From an uncultured Rhizobium sp. (lineage in GTDB: Bacteria; Pseudomonadota; Alphaproteobacteria; Rhizobiales; Rhizobiaceae): a stretch of 64,000 nucleotides of DNA. The stretch covers positions 1-64,000 of the forward strand of contig CAMFHE010000008.1 in NCBI GenBank assembly GCA_945952045.1, written 5' to 3'. The position numbers were made by a program, and so were the translations under genes. Positions 53,958 through 62,300 of the stretch are shown here, piece by piece (positions within the stretch are counted from its first letter, which is position 1; each line of letters starts with the position of its first letter). Under the pieces are notes generated by a model. The model saw nothing but the letters and a program-made list of their open reading frames with translations, did not search any database and was not told where the DNA came from.

Positions 53958-53985
53958 CCCTCTCTCCGCTGTACCGGAGAGAGGG
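53958..53985. terminator. Bidirectional hairpin between convergent genes
   Basis: CCCTCTCTCCG (53958-53968) pairs perfectly with CGGAGAGAGGG (53975-53985), an 11-base-pair stem with a six-base loop between the aminotransferase gene and the gene ending at 53998. Confidence 0.65.
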
Positions 53986-53997
53986 TGAGGGGCTGCG

Positions 53998-54327
53998 TTA
54001 CTTCGGCACGCCGACGGTGACGATGTCGCTGCCCAGTTCCGAGCCGATCTCGACCTTCTTGGTCTGCTTGTCGTAGACGCAGATGAAGCTCGCCTTTCCT
54101 TTTCCGACCTTCAGCGGGCCGGTGACGATGGCAAGGCCGAAGCGTTCGCTGCCGAAGGGATCGACGGCGACTTTTGCGCTCTTCAGCGACGGCTTTGCGG
54201 CGGCGGTGCATTTTGCCTTTACATCTGCGGCAAGGGCTGCCCAGGCGTCGTCGGAAGAGGCATGAGCCAGTGGGGCGGCGGCAAGGATGCTCAGGAGCGC
54301 GAGGGGCAGGGCAAGGGTGTTCTTCAT
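53998..54327 (-). CDS. Small periplasmic protein of unknown function
   Basis: 109 residues. Signal peptide MKNTLALPLALLSILAAAPLAHA cleaved before SSDDAW. The mature protein of about 86 residues has two cysteines (KAKCTAAAK and ASFICVYDKQ) likely joined by a disulfide, and strands such as FGLAIVTGPLKVGKGKASFI. GGAGACC precedes ATG 54327. Family not recognised; many rhizobial genomes carry such single-domain exported proteins. Confidence 0.7.
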   Translation of the reverse strand: MKNTLALPLALLSILAAAPLAHASSDDAWAALAADVKAKCTAAAKPSLKSAKVAVDPFGSERFGLAIVTGPLKVGKGKASFICVYDKQTKKVEIGSELGSDIVTVGVPK

Positions 54328-54407
54328 GCTTGGTCTCCGTTTCCAGCCGGGGCTTGAAAGCCGTCCGGCTACCTTGATTTTTCGCAATGCGTCGCTTGAA
54401 CCATAAA

Positions 54408-54468
54408 GCATGTCGCCGGAAACGGGGACCCGTTTTCAGGCGCAAGACATGCGTAAAAACAAAGGCCT
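54408..54468. repeat. RIME-like element upstream of the sodB region
   Basis: AAGCATGTCGCCGGAAACGG ... CGTTTTCAGGCGCAAGACATGCGTAAAAACAAAGG. It has the palindromic end words (GCATGTC/GACATGC) and the closing ACAAAGG of the rhizobial family but a divergent interior. Confidence 0.5.
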
Positions 54469-54638
54469 AATCCGGAGGGGCCAAATCCGTTGACTGCCTC
54501 GTGTCGTTTGGGTGAATTTTGCGCAACCGTACCGATTTTTGGCATTTCGCCGGTTGCCACAGGCCCCACACGCTCCTATGTTCCCGCACGACCGCATTTT
54601 TCAGGTTGAAGCCTCTGCCAAATAAGGGAGATCACGCC

Positions 54639-55241
54639 ATGGCTTTCGAATTGCCGCCCCTGCCGTATGATTACGAAGCGCTTGCCCCGTTCATGTCGAA
54701 GGAAACGCTCGAATATCACCACGACAAGCATCACAAGGCCTATGTCGACAACGGCAACAAGCTGGCTGCTGAAGCCGGCCTCGGCGATCTCTCCGTCGAA
54801 GAGGTCGTGAAGAAGTCGTTCGGCACCAATGCCGGCCTGTTCAACAATGCCGCCCAGCACTACAACCACATCCATTTCTGGAAGTGGATGAAGAAGGACG
54901 GCGGCGGCAACAAGCTGCCCGGCAAGCTGCAGGCTGCCATCGATTCCGATCTCGGCGGCTTCGACAAGTTCCGCACCGATTTCATCGCCGCCGGCACGAC
55001 GCAGTTCGGCTCCGGCTGGGCCTGGCTGTCGCTCAAGAACGGCAAGCTGGAAATCTCCAAGACCCCGAACGGCGAAAACCCGCTGGTTCACGGCGCTTCG
55101 CCGATCCTCGGCGTCGACGTCTGGGAACATTCCTATTACATCGACTACCGTAACGCGCGTCCGAAGTACCTCGAAGCCTTCGTCGACAGCCTGATCAACT
55201 GGGACTATGTCCTGGAAATGTACGAAGCCGCTGCCAAGTAA
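54639..55241 (+). CDS. sodB: Superoxide dismutase, Fe/Mn family (Fe-type)
   Basis: 200 residues, cytosolic. Metal ligands are His27 in YHHDKHHKAY, His in QHYNHIHFW (about 75), Asp and His in DVWEHSYYIDY (about 162-166). The AAQHYNHI block with Gln before the ligand His is the iron-type arrangement. Rhizobial enzymes of this kind can also use manganese. It detoxifies superoxide in free-living and host-associated life. AAGGGAG lies seven bases before ATG 54639 and a strong terminator follows. Confidence 0.96.
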   Translation: MAFELPPLPYDYEALAPFMSKETLEYHHDKHHKAYVDNGNKLAAEAGLGDLSVEEVVKKSFGTNAGLFNNAAQHYNHIHFWKWMKKDGGGNKLPGKLQAAIDSDLGGFDKFRTDFIAAGTTQFGSGWAWLSLKNGKLEISKTPNGENPLVHGASPILGVDVWEHSYYIDYRNARPKYLEAFVDSLINWDYVLEMYEAAAK

Positions 55242-55268
55242 TCGGCTTTTTGTTACGGATATATTCGA

Positions 55269-55302
55269 CCCGGCGCTGTATCAGGCGCCGGGTTTTCTTT
55301 TT
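55269..55302 (+). terminator. sodB terminator
   Basis: CCCGGCGC (55269-55276) pairs with GCGCCGGG (55285-55292), followed by TTTTCTTTTT, 27 bases after the sodB stop. Confidence 0.9.
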
Positions 55303-55329
55303 GGATGTTTTAAGGCTTCAAGTATATCC

Positions 55330-55388
55330 GCTTAAAGCGGATTATGAAAATCATGTTTTAGCGCATGAGTTTCAAAATCCGGTTCCAT
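55330..55388. repeat. RIME-like element after sodB
   Basis: CGCTTAAAGCGG is a perfect palindrome, followed by ATGAAAATCATGTTTTAGCG and a second arm ending CAAAATCCGGTT. AATCATGTTTTAGCGCATG-like words are typical of the ends of rhizobial intergenic mosaic elements. Confidence 0.5.
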
Positions 55389-55521
55389 GACACTTTTGCC
55401 AATCGGATCAATTGTTTCATCACTCATTTGTTACTTCCATCGCGCGAATTTGCTGTGACATTTGGTAGCGCAGCGAAGCGGCCGGCAGTGTCGCCTTTGC
55501 CAACCCGATGGGAGACGAAGC

Positions 55522-55962
55522 ATGACATTCAAATTGATCGCCACTGCGACGCTGGTCGCCGCTCTTGGCATGGGCACCGCCTTTGCCACGGGCACCAAGG
55601 ATGAGCGCGAAGCCCTCATGAAAAAGATCGGCGGCGCGATGGGACAGCTGTCCGCGATCACCAAGGATGAAAAGCCTTACGACGCGGCCGTGGTGAAGAC
55701 CGCGCTGACGACGATTTCCGAAAGCATCAAGGCGTTCCCCGACCAGTTCCCGGCCGGCTCGGAAAAGAACAGCCCGGCCGCCAGCCCGAAGATCTGGGAA
55801 AACATGGCTGACTTCAAGGCCAAGGCCGACAAGCTCCACACCGATGCCGAAGGTCTGCTGGCGCAACTGCCGGCCGACAAGGCTGCCGTGGGCGCGGCGA
55901 TGAAGACGCTAGGCGCGGATTGCGGCACCTGTCATCAGGCCTATCGCCTGAAGGTCGATTGA
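55522..55962 (+). CDS. Cytochrome c' / c556, periplasmic
   Basis: 146 residues. Signal peptide MTFKLIATATLVAALGMGTAFA, then a four-helix bundle (DEREALMKKIGGAMGQLSAI, DAAVVKTALTTISESIKAFP) with a single haem site CGTCHQAYRLKVD at the C-terminus, the standard layout of class II cytochromes c. Single-electron carrier or NO/O2-binding haem protein in the periplasm. A diheme cytochrome gene follows after 94 bases, so both may serve one electron-transfer chain. Confidence 0.93.
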   Translation: MTFKLIATATLVAALGMGTAFATGTKDEREALMKKIGGAMGQLSAITKDEKPYDAAVVKTALTTISESIKAFPDQFPAGSEKNSPAASPKIWENMADFKAKADKLHTDAEGLLAQLPADKAAVGAAMKTLGADCGTCHQAYRLKVD

Positions 55963-56056
55963 TCCGCGCGATAGGCCCTTTCCATCGACAACAGGCCCGC
56001 CGGCCCCGTAGGGGCGGGCGGGCTTTCACTCGGAATATCATAGGAAGGAACGTGCC

Positions 56057-56971
56057 ATGGCGGGAAAGAGGATGCGTATCCTCCTGTCGCTGGCCGGCAT
56101 CGTCGTCGTCGGCGCCGCCGCCCTGTTTTACCTGACCATGCCGGCGCCGTTGCCGGACGACCATTGGGCAGGCCTTGGCGAGCCGGATATGGCCAATGGC
56201 GAGCGGATGTTCTGGGCCGGGGGTTGCGTCAGCTGTCATGCGGCGCCGGGGTCCGAAGGCGATGCCAAGAAGGTTCTTGCCGGTGGACTGGCGCTGAAAA
56301 GCCCGTTCGGCACCTTCCATGTTCCCAATATCTCCCCCGATCCAAAGGCCGGCATCGGCGGCTGGTCGCTGGCCCAATTCGGCAATGCCATGACCCGCGG
56401 CGTCGGGCCAAAGGGCGAGCATCTCTATCCGTCCTTCCCCTATAATTCCTATGCACGCATGACGCCGAAGGATGTCAACGATCTCTATGGTTTCCTGAAG
56501 ACGCTGCCGGTCAGCGACAATGTCGCGCCGCCGCATGACCTGCCGTTCCCCTTCAACCAGCGCATCGCGCTTGGCGGCTGGAAACTCCTGTTCTTCAGCG
56601 ATGCCCCGCGCGCCACGCTGAGCGCCACCGGCGATCAGGTCAAGCGCGGTCAATATCTCGTCGAAGGCCCCGGCCATTGCGGCGAATGTCACACGCCGCG
56701 CAATGTGCTTGGCGGCTTCAAGTCCGGCCAGTGGCTGGCCGGCGCGCCGAACCCGGAAGGCCAGGGGCAGATTCCCGACATCACCCCGGGATCGAAATCC
56801 ATCGGCCAGTGGAGCGAGGCGGATATCGTCAACTATCTCGAAACCGGCTTCACCCCGGAATTCGATTCGGTCGGCGGTTCCATGGTCGAAGTGCAGCACA
56901 ACATGGCCAAGCTGCCGGCGGAGGATCGCGAAGCGATTGCGGCTTACCTCAAAGCCATCCCCGCCCTTTAA
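56057..56971 (+). CDS. Membrane-anchored diheme cytochrome c
   Basis: 304 residues. N-terminal anchor or signal (MRILLSLAGIVVVGAAALFYLTMP) then two class I cytochrome c domains with haem sites CVSCHAAPG (about 55-63) and CGECHTPRN (about 212-220). The second resembles the cytochrome subunits of alcohol and aldehyde dehydrogenases, and fits electron transfer from a periplasmic dehydrogenase to the respiratory chain. ATG 56057 is preceded by GAAGGAAC. The dehydrogenase partner is not adjacent. Confidence 0.92.
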   Translation: MAGKRMRILLSLAGIVVVGAAALFYLTMPAPLPDDHWAGLGEPDMANGERMFWAGGCVSCHAAPGSEGDAKKVLAGGLALKSPFGTFHVPNISPDPKAGIGGWSLAQFGNAMTRGVGPKGEHLYPSFPYNSYARMTPKDVNDLYGFLKTLPVSDNVAPPHDLPFPFNQRIALGGWKLLFFSDAPRATLSATGDQVKRGQYLVEGPGHCGECHTPRNVLGGFKSGQWLAGAPNPEGQGQIPDITPGSKSIGQWSEADIVNYLETGFTPEFDSVGGSMVEVQHNMAKLPAEDREAIAAYLKAIPAL

Positions 56972-57543
56972 GCGGACGCGGAAAATTCCTTGCCGAACTG
57001 GGCGACATAGCCGTCCAGTTCCGGGCTGCCATGGCCGAGCGCGCGAAAGATTTCGGCGGTAAACGTCGTGGGCGCCGTACCGGCGGCGGTGATGATATTG
57101 GCGTCGCGAACGGCGGAGGCGATGCGTCGGTATCGCTCGCGGCCGCGATAGGCCTCGGTGGTTTCCAGCAATTCGAGGGCGTTCGAGGTATGGGCGACCT
57201 CGTTGAGCACGCCGGCGCGCGCAAGCGCCAGCGTCGCGGCGCAGATGCCGGCAACCAGTTTCCCGGCGTTCGAAAAGGCGCGGATCGTCGCGGAGATGTC
57301 GGGCGCGGCCTGCGTCTGCCAGATCTCGCCACCGCAGACGACGAGCGCGTCAAAGGCGGTCGGGTCGAGCGTTTCGATGGCGGCCTTAGGCGTAGCGGTC
57401 ATGCCGCCCATTGACGTCACCGGCCGGGCGGCCGGCGTCGCGACGACGAAGTCGATGCCGAGGAAGCTGCGACCCTCTGCCATCAGCAGCGCCACTTCCC
57501 AATCGGCATACCGATCCGTCAACGCGACAGCGATCGTGGTCAT
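56968..57543 (-). CDS. DJ-1/PfpI-family protein
   Basis: 191 residues. Class I glutamine amidotransferase-like fold: DRYADWEVALLMAEGRSFLG at the N-terminus, DALVVCGGEIWQ, and KLVAGICAATLALARAGVL with the nucleophile Cys in the GICAAT elbow, as in DJ-1/PfpI proteins of the YoaZ kind. Possible roles are chaperone, glyoxalase or protein repair of glycation. AAAGGAAACCGAT precedes ATG 57543. Its stop overlaps by four bases the stop of the convergent diheme cytochrome gene. Confidence 0.88.
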   Translation of the reverse strand: MTTIAVALTDRYADWEVALLMAEGRSFLGIDFVVATPAARPVTSMGGMTATPKAAIETLDPTAFDALVVCGGEIWQTQAAPDISATIRAFSNAGKLVAGICAATLALARAGVLNEVAHTSNALELLETTEAYRGRERYRRIASAVRDANIITAAGTAPTTFTAEIFRALGHGSPELDGYVAQFGKEFSASA

Positions 57544-57568
57544 ATCGGTTTCCTTTCGCGAACGGGGT

Positions 57569-58057
57569 TCATGCCAGCGCCTGCATGTAACGCATGCCGG
57601 TGACGGGCAGGGCCTTGAAATCCATGTGTTCGTAGAAGCGATGAGCGCGGAAATTGCCTGTCGCGGCGGCAACCGACAGGTAGTCGCAGCCGGCGGTGCG
57701 GGCCTGCTCGCGGGCGCGGGCGACGAGATGCTCGCCGATGCCGTTGCGGCGGTGGCCGTTGCGGACGAAGAGATGGTGCAGATCCATGCCGCGCTTGCCG
57801 TCCTGCGCCCTGTAGAGCGGCACGAGAATGGCGTAGCCGATCAGGCCTTTGCCGCTATCGGCAACCAGCGCATGGATCCATGGCATCGGGCCGAACAGGT
57901 CGCGTTCCAGTTCCTCGGCGGTGATATGGGCCGGATCGCCGTGATCGGCGGCCAGAAGCGCGATCATTTCCTTGAGATCGGGCAGGTCGCGCGGCTTTGC
58001 CGTGCGGATGACCACAACGGGCGGGCGGGAGAGGGTGAGATCGATATCGTCGGTCAT
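57569..58057 (-). CDS. GNAT-family acetyltransferase
   Basis: 162 residues. The acetyl-CoA-binding motif is LHHLFVRNGHRRNGIGEHLV at about 90-109 (R/Q-x-x-G-x-G/A as RRNGIG), followed by CDYLSVAAATGNFRAHRFYEHMDF. It transfers an acetyl group to an amine of a small molecule or protein; the substrate is unknown. Translation starts at ATG 58057 with AAAGGAACAACG upstream. It lies 25 bases upstream of the DJ-1 gene, so the two may be an operon. Confidence 0.9.
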   Translation of the reverse strand: MTDDIDLTLSRPPVVVIRTAKPRDLPDLKEMIALLAADHGDPAHITAEELERDLFGPMPWIHALVADSGKGLIGYAILVPLYRAQDGKRGMDLHHLFVRNGHRRNGIGEHLVARAREQARTAGCDYLSVAAATGNFRAHRFYEHMDFKALPVTGMRYMQALA

Positions 58058-58107
58058 TGGCGTTGTTCCTTTTGCGGGGTTTTGCCGCCAGGACGCCGTT
58101 TTCTCCT

Positions 58108-58216
58108 AAAAACAAAGCCGCCCTGGAGGCGGCTTGTTTAGACATGATCAGTCTTGGGCCGCCTTTATTGGAAGGCCCAAAAATACGAACAGGAGATGGT
58201 TACGTTCTTGATCATG
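58108..58216 (-). ncRNA. Candidate trans-acting small RNA
   Basis: An intergenic block of about 108 bases has the full layout of a rhizobial small RNA on the minus strand. TTGACA (58250-58245) stands 29 bases before the likely 5' end, though its -10 (AAACTC) is poor. CATGATCA/TGATCATG (58209-58216 and 58143-58150) forms a closing stem. Inside are a single-stranded ATCTCCTGTTCG (58197-58186), complementary to Shine-Dalgarno sequences, and a TTGGGCC/GGCCCAA hairpin. It ends with a strong terminator (GCCGCC-TCCAG-GGCGGC then TTTGTTTTT). Identity is inferred from structure only. Confidence 0.55.
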
Positions 58217-58257
58217 CCGCAGAGTTTCACTGAAACGCGTCGCTTGTCAAGCGCAAA

Positions 58258-58680
58258 TCACACCGGCGCGTGTTCGCTCTCGCAAAGACCATGATCGGAT
58301 AGCGCCTGGATGACGTAGCATTCGCCGATCGTGTGGCCGTGGCAATGGGAGACGATGCGCTCCAGCTCGCTTTCCAGCTTGCGCAATCGGGCGATGCGTT
58401 CGCGAACGCCACGCAGGTGGCTGGCGGCAATCTGGTCGGCGCGCTCGCAAGGCTCGTCCGGATGCTTGCTGAGGCTGATGAGCTCGCGAATCTCGTCCAG
58501 CGACAGGCCGAGCGCCCGGGCATGGCGGATGAAGGTCAGCCGCTCGAGATCGGCGCGCGTATAGCGCCGCTGATTACCCTCGGAGCGCTCCGGCGATGGC
58601 ATCAGGCCGGATTGCTCGTAATAACGGATGGTCGGAACCTTGACGTCGGCCTTGCGCGACAATTCGCCGATCGACAGCAT
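58258..58680 (-). CDS. MerR-family metal-responsive-like regulator
   Basis: 140 residues. N-terminal winged helix (SIGELSRKADVKVPTIRYYE, GLMPSPERSEGNQRRYTRAD) and a coiled-coil dimer helix (LRGVRERIARLRKLESELERIV). The C-terminal part holds CHGHTIGECYVIQALSDHGLC with three Cys and two His, and PCERAD contributes a fourth Cys, resembling ZntR/CadR-type metal sites. It would activate an efflux or detoxification gene from a long-spaced promoter. No metal pump is adjacent, so its target lies elsewhere. Confidence 0.9.
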   Translation of the reverse strand: MLSIGELSRKADVKVPTIRYYEQSGLMPSPERSEGNQRRYTRADLERLTFIRHARALGLSLDEIRELISLSKHPDEPCERADQIAASHLRGVRERIARLRKLESELERIVSHCHGHTIGECYVIQALSDHGLCESEHAPV

Positions 58681-58754
58681 GAAAATCCCCCGTAAAAGCT
58701 CTAGTCTCTAGAGATAAAGATAGGCTCTCGCGGGATGATTGCAAGCCGTCTGCG

Positions 58755-59249
58755 TCATAGGGCCTGTGTGTCGTTGGCTTGGGTCTTGGCCGCGTCGTCC
58801 GTGCCGCCCTGTGCCTGGTCGCCGGCGCCAAGCGCCTGCATGACGGCCTTGCGGATTTCGTCCTCGACGGCCTGGCGCTCTTCCGGCGGCATGGCGGCGA
58901 GGTCGCTTTCGGAAAGCCCCTTTTTCTGCAGATATTGCGCGCGGATCTTTTCGGCGACGCTCATATTCGCCCATTTATGCAGGTCGGCGAAGAGATCGTC
59001 GCGGGATTTCGCCTGATCGGCGGTCTGGCTGGAAAGCGCTGGCTCATCGGTGCTGGCGCCGGCCGTCAGGTCCCACAGCGCCTGCGACAGTGCCGGCGCC
59101 GGCACGGTCTGCGCGCCGGAGAGGTACATGTCGTCGGGCAGGCGGCGGTTGCGGCTGGGCGCATCGTCGTCGCCCTGCTCGGGCAGCGGTGCGCTGTTTG
59201 ACTGGTAGGAAAGGGCGGAAACGGAATAGACGCTGCTGCCGATCTTCAT
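58755..59249 (-). CDS. Orphan protein of unknown function, related to the next gene
   Basis: 164 residues, hydrophilic, no signal or membrane segment. The N-terminal half is low-complexity (SYQSNSAPLPEQGDDDAPSR) followed by a helical block (ALSQALWDLTAG) and a conserved-looking middle (DDLFADLHKWANMSVAEKIR, LSESDLAAMPPEERQAVEDE). The ALSxALWxx segment recurs in the next gene. Ends in an Ala/Gln-rich tail. Family not recognised. Confidence 0.7.
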   Translation of the reverse strand: MKIGSSVYSVSALSYQSNSAPLPEQGDDDAPSRNRRLPDDMYLSGAQTVPAPALSQALWDLTAGASTDEPALSSQTADQAKSRDDLFADLHKWANMSVAEKIRAQYLQKKGLSESDLAAMPPEERQAVEDEIRKAVMQALGAGDQAQGGTDDAAKTQANDTQAL

Positions 59250-59371
59250 GAGAGCGATCCTGCTGAAACCATGATCATTCGAGACGTTTCGGCTTCATGC
59301 CGGCAAGCCTGCTGCAGTGCAGGAAAAAGGCGCCCGTTTGTGGCGGGCGCCTTGAAGACATTGCGTCGGAT

Positions 59372-59701
59372 TTACGCGTAAAGAAGCTCGCGGCCTGTCA
59401 CATCCTCGTCCTCGAGATAGAGGGCGCTGACGCGGGCGGCGAGATCCGAGGCTTCGGCAATTGAATCTGCATAGCCGGCGGGAAAGGCGTAACCGTTGGT
59501 TTCGGTGGCGCGGCCGTCATCGATCGCCCAGAGGGCGTCGGACAGCGCGGTCGACAACAGCGTGCTGCTTTCGACGGCGGGCGAGAACGTGCGGGCACCG
59601 GTCGCGCCTTGCGCGTCTGCGGTTTCCTCGATCTCGCTGTCGGGCCGCTGGAAGCGTCCCTGATTGTAATAATACCCTTGCAAGCCGCTTTCGATGCGCA
59701 T
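59372..59701 (-). CDS. Orphan protein of unknown function, related to the previous gene
   Basis: 109 residues. Starts MRIESGLQGYYYNQGRFQRP, has a central LLSTALSDALWAIDDGRATET and a C-terminal helical stretch ending DEDVTGRELLYA. Like the gene at 58755 it begins with a short M-K/R-I-x-S pattern and contains ALSxALW, so the two are probably diverged paralogues. No known domain was recognised. Confidence 0.65.
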   Translation of the reverse strand: MRIESGLQGYYYNQGRFQRPDSEIEETADAQGATGARTFSPAVESSTLLSTALSDALWAIDDGRATETNGYAFPAGYADSIAEASDLAARVSALYLEDEDVTGRELLYA

Positions 59702-59750
59702 TGGTCCATCTCGCCAAGGTGGTGGTTAATGGTCCGTTAACCATTGAACC

Positions 59751-59764
59751 TTGCGCGAAGCTTG
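59751..59764. repeat. Recurrent 14-mer with AAGCTT core
   Basis: TTGCGCGAAGCTTG occurs here and identically at 38299-38312 and 62121-62134, always in intergenic DNA; the last 12 bases also occur inverted at 44144-44155. Confidence 0.45.
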
Positions 59765-59867
59765 CGTCTTTGTTCCAAAACCCCGGAAAATGAGGGAGAA
59801 TCGGAAACGGCCGCCCCTTTGGTAAGGGAGCGGCCGTTAACGCGTGGTTAAGTTTTAAAAGCAGGCG

Positions 59868-61976
59868 TTACATCTTGCCCGCCACCTTGATCGCGAAGGC
59901 ATATTCGAAAGCGACTTCCTCCAGCCGCTGGAAACGGCCGGATGCGCCGCCATGGCCGGCATCCATATTGGTGCGCAGCAGGATCGGCTGGTTGCCGGTG
60001 GTCTTTTCGCGCAGGCGCGCCACCCATTTCGCCGGTTCCCAATAGGTCACGCGCGGATCGGTCAGGCCGGCCAGCGCCAGGATCGGCGGATAGGGGCGGG
60101 CATCGACATTCTCATAGGGCGAATAGGCGGCGATCCAGCCATATTCCTCCTCGGATGCGATCGGGTTGCCCCATTCCGGCCATTCCGGCGGCGTCAGCGG
60201 CAATGTGTCGTCGAGCATGGTGTTGAGCACGTCGACGAAGGGGACGGCTGCGATGAAGGCAGCGAATTTCTCCGGTGCCATATTGGCGACCGCACCCATC
60301 AGCATGCCGCCGGCAGAACCACCCTCGGCGACGATGCGGCCATAGGACGTGTATTTCTCGCTCGCCAGATAATCGGCGGCGGCGACGAAGTCGCGGAACG
60401 TGTTGGCCTTGTTCTCCATCTTGCCGTTTTCGTACCAGGCGAACCCCTTGTCCTTGCCGCCGCGAATATGGGCGATGGCATAGACGAAGCCGCGATCGAC
60501 CAGCGACAGGCAGCTGGTATTGAACGAGGCGGGAATGGTGATGCCGTAAGCGCCGTAACCATAGAGCAGGCAGGGCGCGCTGCCGTCGAGCGCCAGATCC
60601 TTGCGATAGAGCAGGGTAACCGGCACGCTTTCGCCATCGCCGGCCGGCGCGAAGACGCGGCGGGTGACGTAGTCGTCGGGATCGTGGCCGGAGGGCACTT
60701 CCTGCGTCTTCAGCAGCGTGCGCTCACGCGTCGCCATGTCGTAGTCGAAAAGCTGGCTCGGCGTCGTCATCGAGGAATAGGAGAAGCGGATGACGTCAGT
60801 GTCGTATTCCGCAGCGCCTTGCAGGCCGAGCGAATAGGCTTCCTCGGCAAAGGCGATAGCGTGTTCTTCGCCCGTCTTGCGGTCGCGGATCATGATCTGC
60901 GGCAGGCCGTCCTTGCGCTCCAGCCAAACGAGATGACGGGCGAAGGCCATGTGGCTGAGGATCAGTTTTCCAGGCGTATGGGCGACGATTTCGCGCCAGT
61001 TCTCACGGAAGGGCGCAGCGACCGGCGCTTCCATGATCTTGAAATCCTTCGCGCCATCGGCATTGGTGAGGATGTAGAAGACGTCGCCGCCTTCGGTCAT
61101 CGAATATTCCAGACCTTCCTCGCGGGTCGATACCAGCAACGGCTCGGCGGTCAGGTCCTTGGTCGAGAGCAGGCGATACTCGCTGGTCTCGTGGTCGTGG
61201 ATGTCGATATAGATAAAATCGTCGAGCAGCGAGCCGCCGACGCCCATGAAGAAGCCGGGATCGGTTTCCTCATAGACCAGCCGGTCGGCCGATTGCGGCT
61301 GGCCGACGATGTGATGATAGATCTTCGAGGGACGGTGGTTCTCGTCCTGCAGCGTATAGAAGAAGCTCTTGCCATCCGGCGCCCAGGCGCCGCCACCGCC
61401 GGTGTTCTCGACGATATCGGCAAGATCCGTCCCGGTTTCGAGATTGCGGATGCGCAGCGTGTAATATTCCGAGCCCTTGTCGTCATAGCCCCACAATGCA
61501 TGCGAATGGTCTGTGGTGGCGTCGAGACCGGCGAGGCGGAAATAGGCCTTGCCCTGCGCTTCCTTGTCGCCATCGAGCAGCACCTGCCGCAGCGCGGTGT
61601 CGCGGTAATCGGCATCGCGGCCGACGCGGAAATAATGCGGCTGCTCGCCGCCGGTGACGTAGAAGCTGCCATAGGCGTAAGGGCCGTTCTTGAGCGGCAC
61701 GGAGCTGTCGTCTTCCTTGATGCGGCCCTTCATTTCGGCAAAGAGCTGCTTCTGCAGGTCGGCGGTGTCGGCCATCGCCGCTTTCATATAGGCGTTCTCC
61801 GCCTCCAGATGGGCGCGGATGGCGGGGTCGAGGATGGTGGGATCCTTGAACATCGCCTGCCAGTTGCCGTCCCGCAGCCAGGCATAGTCGTCGATGCGCG
61901 AAATGCCGTGGCGGGTGTCCTCGACGGGGCGCTTTTCGGCGATGGGGGCGGCGGGAAGGGATTGGAAAATCGACAA
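59868..61976 (-). CDS. ptrB: Oligopeptidase B (prolyl oligopeptidase family, S9A)
   Basis: 702 residues. Cytosolic serine peptidase cleaving short peptides after Arg or Lys. An N-terminal seven-bladed beta-propeller (about 75-410) gates the C-terminal alpha/beta-hydrolase domain. The catalytic Ser is in VAEGGSAGGMLMGAV (about 546), Asp in LTDPRVTYWEPAKWVARLR and His in NMDAGHGGASGRFQ. Translation starts at TTG 61976 with GGAGG eight bases upstream. No partner genes; downstream lies the pair of orphan proteins. Confidence 0.95.
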   Translation of the reverse strand: MSIFQSLPAAPIAEKRPVEDTRHGISRIDDYAWLRDGNWQAMFKDPTILDPAIRAHLEAENAYMKAAMADTADLQKQLFAEMKGRIKEDDSSVPLKNGPYAYGSFYVTGGEQPHYFRVGRDADYRDTALRQVLLDGDKEAQGKAYFRLAGLDATTDHSHALWGYDDKGSEYYTLRIRNLETGTDLADIVENTGGGGAWAPDGKSFFYTLQDENHRPSKIYHHIVGQPQSADRLVYEETDPGFFMGVGGSLLDDFIYIDIHDHETSEYRLLSTKDLTAEPLLVSTREEGLEYSMTEGGDVFYILTNADGAKDFKIMEAPVAAPFRENWREIVAHTPGKLILSHMAFARHLVWLERKDGLPQIMIRDRKTGEEHAIAFAEEAYSLGLQGAAEYDTDVIRFSYSSMTTPSQLFDYDMATRERTLLKTQEVPSGHDPDDYVTRRVFAPAGDGESVPVTLLYRKDLALDGSAPCLLYGYGAYGITIPASFNTSCLSLVDRGFVYAIAHIRGGKDKGFAWYENGKMENKANTFRDFVAAADYLASEKYTSYGRIVAEGGSAGGMLMGAVANMAPEKFAAFIAAVPFVDVLNTMLDDTLPLTPPEWPEWGNPIASEEEYGWIAAYSPYENVDARPYPPILALAGLTDPRVTYWEPAKWVARLREKTTGNQPILLRTNMDAGHGGASGRFQRLEEVAFEYAFAIKVAGKM

Positions 61977-61995
61977 GCGGAGCCTCCGGGGTCAC

Positions 61996-62070
61996 AGAGC
62001 ATTTCCAGGAAAAGTGGATACCGGCGTTCCACCGGGAAATGCGACAAGAACAAGATTCAAGCTCAAGAGA
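61996..62070. repeat. RIME-like element upstream of oligopeptidase B
   Basis: AGAGCATTTCCAGGAAAAGT ... GTTCCACCGGGAAATGCGAC ... GACAAGAACAAGATTCAAGC, a well-preserved member of the main RIME-like family, immediately upstream of the TTG start of the peptidase gene. Confidence 0.7.
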
Positions 62071-62300
62071 TAAAGTGCCGGGGATGCCCGATCAAGGGCG
62101 CAAGCCAGCGCGGCCAAGGCTTGCGCGAAGCTTGTCCGTCAATCGCCTGTGGATTTCGCGATCACATTCTGACCACATTGATGAAGGAATTGTTGCCCTG
62201 CCTTTGCCGGTCGTTTACAAACGCGACCGCTGGCCAGGGAGCGCTCCCGTTGCCGGCGCACGCCCGTTTGATGAACCCTTTCAAAGAATTGGTGAGATTG

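Noticed and set aside
58187-58290. Possible small plus-strand leader peptide beginning near the AGGAGATGG sequence
   Set aside because: The ribosome-binding sequence touches the ATG, and the stretch is better explained as the complement of the sRNA candidate's anti-Shine-Dalgarno loop.
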